Shown here piece by piece: positions 6,237 to 10,366 of a DNA stretch of 10,366 bases (position 1 is its first letter; each line of letters starts with the position of its first letter). Position numbers and translations under genes: made by a program. The notes beneath the pieces were generated by a model, which was not told the origin of the DNA, searched no databases, and saw only the letters and a list, made by a program, of their open reading frames with translations. The stretch is from contig DRJN01000375.1 in NCBI GenBank assembly GCA_011052165.1, positions 1-10,366 on the forward strand, given 5' to 3'. The DNA comes from Gammaproteobacteria bacterium. Its GTDB lineage: Bacteria > Pseudomonadota > Gammaproteobacteria > UBA6429 > Thiohalophilaceae.

Positions 6237-7467
6237 ATGCAGATTACCGCCGCGATAGAACGAATCGAGTCGAAGTACCGATTGCTTGCATCGGTGTTGA
6301 ATGAACAGGCGCGCCGATATTGGGCGGCGAGCGAAGCGCGAGCTTACGGTTGGGGTGGCGTGAGTGCGGTGAGCGCCGCCACCGGGATGTCGCCGAACAC
6401 GATACGCAAGGGATTGGGCGAGTTGACGGCCAGAGAGGTCGATCCTGATGCTGAAGTCACGTTGCGGTTGCGCAAGGAGGGCGGTGGTCGCAAGCGTCTG
6501 ACCGAGACGGACCCTGAGTTGAGCGAAGAGTTGGATCGTCTGGTAGCCCCATTGACGCGCGGGGATCCGCAGTCGCCTTTGCGCTGGGCCTGCAAAAGCA
6601 CAAGGCATCTTGCGCAGGAGTTGTCGCGACAGGGGCACCCGATCAGTGCAAGAGCCGTTGCGCAGCTATTGAATGATGCCGGCTACAGTTTGCAGGGCAA
6701 CCGCAAGACCCTAGAGGGAACGGCGTACCCGGACCGCAATGCGCAGTTCGAGTACATCAACGCGAAGGTGAAGCGATTCCAGCGACGCGGGCAGCCAGTG
6801 ATTTCGGTGGATACGAAGAAGAAGGAGCTTGTCGGCCCGTACAAGAACAACGGGCGCGAATGGCAGCGCAAAGGCGCGCCCGAGCGTGTGGACGTTCACG
6901 ACTTCCCGGACCGTGAGCTGGGCAAGGTCATCCCCTACGGCGTGTTCGACATGAGTCGCAACGGAGGCTGGGCGAGCGTTGGCATCGATCACGATACGGC
7001 TCAGTTCGCGGTGCAGGCCATCGGTCGGTGGTGGCGCAAGATGGGTGTCAAACGCTATCCCCGTGCCAAAGAGTTGTTGATCACAGCCGATGGCGGCGGA
7101 AGCAATGGCAGCCGGTGTCGTTTATGGAAGGTCACATTGCAGACCTTGTCGCTACGCCTAGGGCTGCCCATCCATGTGTGCCACTTCCCACCGGGAACCA
7201 GTAAATGGAATAAGATTGAGCATAGGATGTTCTCTCACATCACCCAGAACTGGCGGGGTCGGCCGTTGGAGTCACGAAGTCATTGTCAATCTGATTGCCA
7301 ACACAACGACACGAGCCGGCTTGAAGCTTCGCGCCGAACTGGACCGAGGTAAGTACCCGACCGGCATCAAGGTCAGCGATGCGGAACTGGCCTCGCTCAA
7401 TCTCAAGCGCGACAGTTTCCATGGCGACTGGAACTATGTGGTCCTTCCGACACGAAAGAAAACTTAG
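6237..7467 (+). pseudogene. ISAzo13-family transposase, frameshifted near its C-terminus
   Basis: The first frame (6237-7352) starts MQITAAIERIESKYRLL and shows the ISAzo13 family sequence: YGWGGVSAVSAATG (helix-turn-helix), RWACKSTRHLAQELSRQGH, GYSLQGNRKTLEG, and a DDE catalytic set in ISVDTKKKELVG (D), LLITADGGGSNGSR (D) and PGTSKWNKIEHRMFS (E). After NWRGRPLE the match moves to the next frame at about 7268-7275, where SHEVIVNLIANTTTRAG continues to VSDAELASLNLKRDSFHGDW and the stop at 7465-7467. The shift is +1, or equivalently a two-base loss (a PLVSHEV-like original is likely). The complete protein would be about 410 residues. The first-frame product keeps all three catalytic residues but gains a wrong 30-residue tail, so activity is doubtful. 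I see no slippery motif suggesting programmed frameshifting. Confidence 0.85.
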
Positions 7468-7490
7468 TTATGTTATTTTTGCGCGACGCC
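7462..7490 (-). repeat. Right terminal inverted repeat of the IS
   Basis: Read on the minus strand from 7490 it begins GGCGTCGCGCAAAAATAAC, matching the left end at 17 of the first 19 bases. It overlaps the last codon region of the transposase (stop 7465-7467). Confidence 0.8.
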
Positions 7491-7493
7491 TTA
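7491..7493. repeat. Right target-site duplication TTA of the IS
   Basis: This is the copy of the TTA at 6181-6183, immediately after the right inverted repeat. Together with the next base G it re-creates the original TAG stop context of the transketolase gene. Confidence 0.55.
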
Positions 7494-7495
7494 GT

Positions 7496-8431
7496 ATGAT
7501 GAAGATTGCTATCTTAGGGGCGACAAGCCAAATCGCCCGAGATATGATCGTCTCGTGTTCTGCTGAACCGAATAAACACCTTCACCTTTTTGCACGGCGC
7601 CCGGATGCTGTGAGCCTCTGGTTAGCATCCGAAGGCTTGTCCAGTCGCTATCCCACAGATAGTTTTTCTGAGTTCACAAAGCATGATTTTAATGCCGTAA
7701 TCAATTTTGTTGGGGTGGGTAATCCTGCGCAGGCAGTTGCGATGGGAAGCTCAATTATCGATGTTACTTTACGCTTTGACGAGATGGTACTGAAGTATCT
7801 GCGAACACACTCCGATTGCCGTTACTTGTTCCTAAGTAGTGGTGCGGCTTATGGGTCCAATTTCCATGAACCCGCCCAATGGGATACTCCAGCCACTGTA
7901 CCCATCAATCATTTGACACCACAGGACTGGTATGGAGTCGCGAAACTGCATGCTGAATGCAGGCATCGCTCGCACCAGGAGTGGTCTATCATTGATATCC
8001 GGGTTTTCAATTATTTCAGTCACACCCAAGATATTTCCGTGTGCTTTCTGATTACCGATATTCTACGCGCTATTCGTGATAAGGCAGTGCTGAAAACTTC
8101 ACCCGGCTACATTGTGCGTGATTTCTTGCACCCTTCCGATTTTTATAGATTGGTCGGTGCACTTCTTTCTGCCCCTGCTATCAATACGGTGGTCGATTGT
8201 TATAGTCGAGCACCGATTGATAAGTCGAGTCTATTGGAAACCATGCAAGAGAAGTTTGGGTTGCGATATGAGATTTCCAAAGCGACTGCCTGTGTTAATG
8301 CGACGGGTGAGAAACCCCATTACTACTCGTTGAACACTCGTGCCGCTGATTTTGGATATCAGCCTAAGTTGACTTCGCTTGAAGGTGTATTGCAGGAGTC
8401 TGAGAAACTTCTGGGTATATATGGTGTTTAG
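7496..8431 (+). CDS. NAD(P)-dependent sugar-nucleotide reductase/epimerase (extended SDR family)
   Basis: This SDR-type protein of 311 residues has a Rossmann opening MKIAILGATSQIARDM (G-x-x-x-x-x-A pattern), a mid-domain Ser in YLFLSSGAAYGS, and the catalytic Y-x-x-x-K in QDWYGVAKLHAE. Later come VRDFLHPSDFYRLV, typical of NAD-dependent epimerase/dehydratases, and a C-terminal substrate domain. By position it could be the analogue of YerF, the reductase that finishes CDP-yersiniose after a branch is added at C4; this is inference from context, not from a specific motif. ATG 7496 and ATG 7499 are adjacent starts. Before the IS insertion the first lay one base after the transketolase stop, so it was probably translated by coupling. 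Now no Shine-Dalgarno precedes it, only the IS end. The frame stays open back to 7379 inside the IS, so a leader-extended product is conceivable. Confidence 0.8.
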   Translation: MMKIAILGATSQIARDMIVSCSAEPNKHLHLFARRPDAVSLWLASEGLSSRYPTDSFSEFTKHDFNAVINFVGVGNPAQAVAMGSSIIDVTLRFDEMVLKYLRTHSDCRYLFLSSGAAYGSNFHEPAQWDTPATVPINHLTPQDWYGVAKLHAECRHRSHQEWSIIDIRVFNYFSHTQDISVCFLITDILRAIRDKAVLKTSPGYIVRDFLHPSDFYRLVGALLSAPAINTVVDCYSRAPIDKSSLLETMQEKFGLRYEISKATACVNATGEKPHYYSLNTRAADFGYQPKLTSLEGVLQESEKLLGIYGV

Positions 8432-8483
8432 AAAACTATCACAGGTATTTTGTGACTGAATTCTTCTACGCTCTAGGGAGGAA

Positions 8484-8645
8484 ATGCATCGGGGTGCTAT
8501 CGGAGTCAGGCTTGACTCAAGGGCATTTGTAGAGGTTTCTTCGGATGAATGGCATCAAGCCATTCTTTGGTCCCAGGCCGGGTTCCCCGGTTTTCCGCTG
8601 ACCAGTTTTCGAGGTGAGTGGCCAAGTTTATTAAATTACTGTTGA
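8484..8645 (+). CDS. Orphan 53-residue ORF, unrecognised; possibly a gene remnant
   Basis: ATG 8484 follows AGGGAGG by only two bases and opens a frame to TGA 8643-8645. The peptide begins MHRGAIGVRLDSRAFVEVSS and contains DEWHQAILWSQAGF and PLTSFRGEWPSLLNYC. Its make-up (many Trp, Phe and Gly, with no low-complexity runs) looks like a piece of a folded enzyme rather than a random frame, but I do not recognise a family. The gap it fills (8432-8656) is the longest non-coding stretch downstream of the leader, in an otherwise compact gene order. It may be the surviving start of a gene deleted on its 3' side, a small real gene, or chance. Confidence 0.35.
   Translation: MHRGAIGVRLDSRAFVEVSSDEWHQAILWSQAGFPGFPLTSFRGEWPSLLNYC
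8547..8565. repeat. Perfect 7-bp hairpin between the reductase and wzx
   Basis: GAATGGC-ATCAA-GCCATTC is a perfect seven-base stem with a five-base loop, followed only by TTT. A second, shorter stem (CCGGG-TTC-CCCGG) lies a few bases further on. The T-run is too short for a confident intrinsic terminator, and both stems lie within the orphan ORF. A role in pausing or RNA stability between the reductase and flippase genes is possible. Confidence 0.35.
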
Positions 8646-8656
8646 GTGTAAATTAG

Positions 8657-10186
8657 TTGAGTAATGAGAAAAACAGAAATGCGATTAATGTGATAGCAAG
8701 TCTTTTAGGCTATGTGGTACCGCTGCTCGTTAATCTTATAGCTACGCCCTTTCTGTTGCATTCGTTAGGAAATGACGCCTTTGGTATTCAGGTGCTGGTG
8801 AATGTGGTTATTGGTTATCTGGCAATAATGGACATGGGAATTGGCTTGCCGTTAATTAAATATTTGGCTGAGGATCGTGCTAAGGGCGACATGAAATCCG
8901 CAAGTGATTTGCTCAGCACTACGCTAGTTTTATATCTTGTACTGGGAATTTTTGGAATGTTTGTTGCATTTGGCATTTCAGGTTACTTAGCAGAACATTT
9001 ATTTTCAATTCCCAATCATTTAATCAATGAAGCAAAATTAGTTTTTCAATTGGCTGCGGTAGGTTTCTTTGCAACTTTGCTGATGGGTTGGGGGCGGTCT
9101 GTTGCAATGGGTTTGCAACGTTATGAAGTTGCATATGCAATTTCTGCTTTATCCAGTATGTTGGGTGTAGGGATAGGACTGTATTTAGTTTATGCAGGAT
9201 TCGGTGTTGTAGGTTATGTGTTCAGCAAAGTGTTATTCTTGTTTATTGCTTCATTTGTATATTTCGTTATTTACCGTATTTTCATTCCAGAATATAAGAT
9301 AACACTTCATTTTGATAAGGCTTCAATTATTAGGATTAGAAGTTATTTAGTGTATGGAATTATACATCGGGGTGTGAGTGGTCTAGCTGGCTCTATTGAT
9401 AAAACGCTTTTAGGCATTTTGGTCAGTACAGCAAGTGTTGGATTGTATTCGCTTCCTTATATGTTGACTAATGCGATCAATTATGCACTTAGTTATATGT
9501 TGAGTTTTATTTTTCCCGCCTCAAGTGAACTGTATGCTACAGGGCAATATGGTCGCTTGCGGGAATTGTTTATAAATTCATCCAGATTTCTTGCGGCTGT
9601 TTCCTGTATGGTTTTTGTTCCACTTTTTCTATTAGGTAAGACATTTTTATTCTTATGGATTGGGCGCGAGACTGGAGAGAAAGTTTTAACGACTTTTTAC
9701 TTGTTAGCACTAGCAGCATTCTTTCAAGTTCTTTTAACATCGCTAACTAATTGCGTAATGATAGGAATAGGGCGTGTTGATCGATTTACGATGTATACGA
9801 TTATAAGAGTTGTTGTTCTTTCAGTTCTTTGTATTTTGTTGATTCCAATGTTTAATTATGAAGGTGCTGCATGGGCCGTGCTTATCACTTGTGTGGTGGA
9901 TGTGGCCTACTTCACTCTATTTCTTAAAAAGTATTTAGAGGTGGGAGTTGCCTCGTTATTAATGACTGCATACATGCGGCCTTTGTTCCTAGGAGGGGGG
10001 CTTGGCTTGATGTTATTACCATTCCATCACTTGGTTTCATCATGGTTTGATATATTAGTTCTTTCTGTTGTTATCGAAATAACTTTAATAAGTTTATATT
10101 ATCATTTTAATGTTCTGAGAGAAAGTGAAAAGGAATTAATTAGGAGTACTTTAGCTAGATTATTAATTCTAAGGAGTATCGGCTGA
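8657..10186 (+). CDS. wzx: Wzx-type O-antigen flippase (polysaccharide transporter, MATE/MOP superfamily)
   Basis: This integral inner-membrane protein of 509 residues would move lipid-linked O-units from the cytoplasmic to the periplasmic face. It is hydrophobic throughout, with many membrane-length segments. Examples are NVIASLLGYVVPLLVNLIAT near the N-terminus, VNVVIGYLAIMDMGIGLPLI, TLVLYLVLGIFGMFVAFGI, and a run of strongly hydrophobic helices to the C-terminus. The early PFLLHSLGNDAFGIQV and LGRSVAMG-like loop patterns fit the PST/Wzx family. Length suits the 12-14 helix plan. The only upstream start is TTG 8657, because an in-frame TAG sits at 8654-8656. GTG at about 8690 would cut off the first ~11 residues. 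No strong ribosome site precedes TTG. Codon use is clearly AT-richer than rfbFGH, as is common for flippase genes exchanged between O-serotypes. Confidence 0.9.
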   Translation: MSNEKNRNAINVIASLLGYVVPLLVNLIATPFLLHSLGNDAFGIQVLVNVVIGYLAIMDMGIGLPLIKYLAEDRAKGDMKSASDLLSTTLVLYLVLGIFGMFVAFGISGYLAEHLFSIPNHLINEAKLVFQLAAVGFFATLLMGWGRSVAMGLQRYEVAYAISALSSMLGVGIGLYLVYAGFGVVGYVFSKVLFLFIASFVYFVIYRIFIPEYKITLHFDKASIIRIRSYLVYGIIHRGVSGLAGSIDKTLLGILVSTASVGLYSLPYMLTNAINYALSYMLSFIFPASSELYATGQYGRLRELFINSSRFLAAVSCMVFVPLFLLGKTFLFLWIGRETGEKVLTTFYLLALAAFFQVLLTSLTNCVMIGIGRVDRFTMYTIIRVVVLSVLCILLIPMFNYEGAAWAVLITCVVDVAYFTLFLKKYLEVGVASLLMTAYMRPLFLGGGLGLMLLPFHHLVSSWFDILVLSVVIEITLISLYYHFNVLRESEKELIRSTLARLLILRSIG

Positions 10187-10198
10187 TTGAAGGGTATT

Positions 10199-10288
10199 AT
10201 GAAAAGGGCTTTTGTTATCGAAGCGAAAAGTACTCAAGAGTGCCGAGTTCTCCATAAGCGCTTGATTCTATTTAGTGTCCGTCCATAA
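10199..10288 (+). CDS. Probable 5' fragment of the next gene, cut after ~20-25 codons
   Basis: ATG 10199 has GAAGGG four bases upstream, a good ribosome site, 12 bases after the wzx stop, exactly where the next operon gene would begin. The frame reads MKRAFVIEAKSTQECRVLHK and ends at TAA 10286-10288, 29 residues in all. The last codons lie in sequence (TAGTGTCCGTCCATAAAC, from 10273) that resembles an IS terminus, so the gene may have been interrupted there. The product is not identifiable from so few residues. It could also be a random short frame. Confidence 0.3.
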   Translation: MKRAFVIEAKSTQECRVLHKRLILFSVRP

Positions 10289-10366
10289 ACAGTTAAGCGA
10301 CTGATCGCAGGGAAGAAATAGTAAAAAAAGAGGGTGAAATCTCCGGGGAATTGTGTTCTAATCTTA
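10273..10366. mobile_element. Possible left end of a second insertion sequence, running off the window
   Basis: From TAGTGTCCGTCCATAAAC onward the text no longer codes in any frame that continues the upstream peptide, and the opening resembles termini of several DDE-type IS elements. No transposase codons, second inverted repeat or target duplication can be seen because the window ends 94 bases later. I cannot assign a family; this is a weak pattern match. Confidence 0.22.

Larger units (their letters stand above)
6184..7490 (+). mobile_element. ISAzo13-family insertion sequence, about 1.3 kb
   Basis: The element is 1307 bases long, bounded by imperfect terminal inverted repeats and flanked by TTA on both sides. 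It encodes one transposase of ISAzo13 type (frameshifted). It is visibly richer in GC than the genes on both sides, a sign of foreign origin. It lies in the same direction as the operon, between the transketolase and the reductase genes. Removing it with one TTA joins ...AAC GGT TAG T ATG ATG AAG..., showing that the two genes were originally one base apart. Because both ends and the probable target duplication are intact, the insertion looks recent or at least undegraded apart from the transposase frameshift. Confidence 0.85.

Noticed and set aside
5991..6638. Minus-strand frame of 215 codons across the transketolase end and IS
   Set aside because: It crosses the IS boundary, is rich in Arg, Gln and His as antisense frames of GC-rich genes are, and opposes two clear genes.
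7266..7275. Programmed ribosomal frameshift in the transposase
   Set aside because: No A- or G-rich slippery heptamer, and this IS family as I know it uses a single frame; simple decay or a read error is more likely.
7379..7498. Long upstream extension of the reductase frame into the IS
   Set aside because: The extra 39 codons come from an off-frame reading of the transposase end; the conserved N-terminus begins at MKIAILG. A leader-extended product is only a remote possibility.
8547..8590. Rho-independent terminator between the reductase and wzx
   Set aside because: The stems are good but only three Ts follow the first and no U-tract follows the second; terminating here would also cut wzx from the operon without a visible new promoter.
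1..10366. CRISPR array, tRNA or rRNA genes
   Set aside because: No regularly spaced repeats, and no cloverleaf or rRNA-like segments were seen on either strand.

Overview
The window is the left part of an O-antigen (LPS side-chain) or related surface-polysaccharide cluster. All genes read rightward. The RfaH-type antiterminator remnant, the exact ops element and the rfbFGH/wzx set point to a Gammaproteobacterium or a close relative such as Acidithiobacillia. That placement is an inference from gene content, and I cannot name a genus.

Layout. At 1-151 is the 3' end of a gene for an RfaH/NusG-like antiterminator, apparently frameshifted. At 152-466 is a leader that carries a perfect ops element (GGCGGTAGCGTG, 256-267), the site where RfaH loads onto RNA polymerase. 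Then come rfbF (glucose-1-phosphate cytidylyltransferase, 467-1240) and rfbG (CDP-glucose 4,6-dehydratase, 1237-2367). Next is a small antitoxin-like gene (2482-2730), overlapped by an unusual long gene (2720-4387). Its first ~110 codons encode a MazF/PemK-like toxin domain and the rest a nearly complete RfbH (CDP-4-keto-6-deoxyglucose 3-dehydratase), in one open frame. After that are the two halves of a split transketolase (4408-5214 and 5207-6184). A complete ISAzo13-type insertion sequence (6184-7490) with a frameshifted transposase follows, then a short-chain dehydrogenase/reductase-type sugar-nucleotide enzyme (7496-8431). The last parts are an intergenic stretch with an orphan 53-codon ORF (8484-8645), a Wzx-type flippase (8657-10186), and what looks like the first codons of a further gene running into IS-like sequence at the right edge.

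How the genes fit together (inference). RfbF, RfbG and RfbH turn glucose-1-phosphate into a CDP-4-keto-3,6-dideoxyhexose precursor. The split thiamine-diphosphate enzyme and the reductase sit where yersiniose clusters carry YerE and YerF. They could therefore add a two-carbon ketol branch to C4 and reduce it, giving a 4-C-branched 3,6-dideoxyhexose. Wzx would flip the finished lipid-linked repeat. No E3 reductase partner of RfbH, no glycosyltransferase and no polymerase gene is in the window.

The most striking features are four. A toxin-antitoxin module has been fused to an O-antigen biosynthetic enzyme; a single base in a GGGG run at 3074-3077 decides whether this is a true fusion or two genes overlapping as GTGA. 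An intact ops site lies next to a broken RfaH-like gene. The pathway appears to be a transketolase version of the YerE/YerF branch. The IS landed exactly on the stop codon between the transketolase and reductase genes, splitting a tightly coupled gene pair without truncating either.
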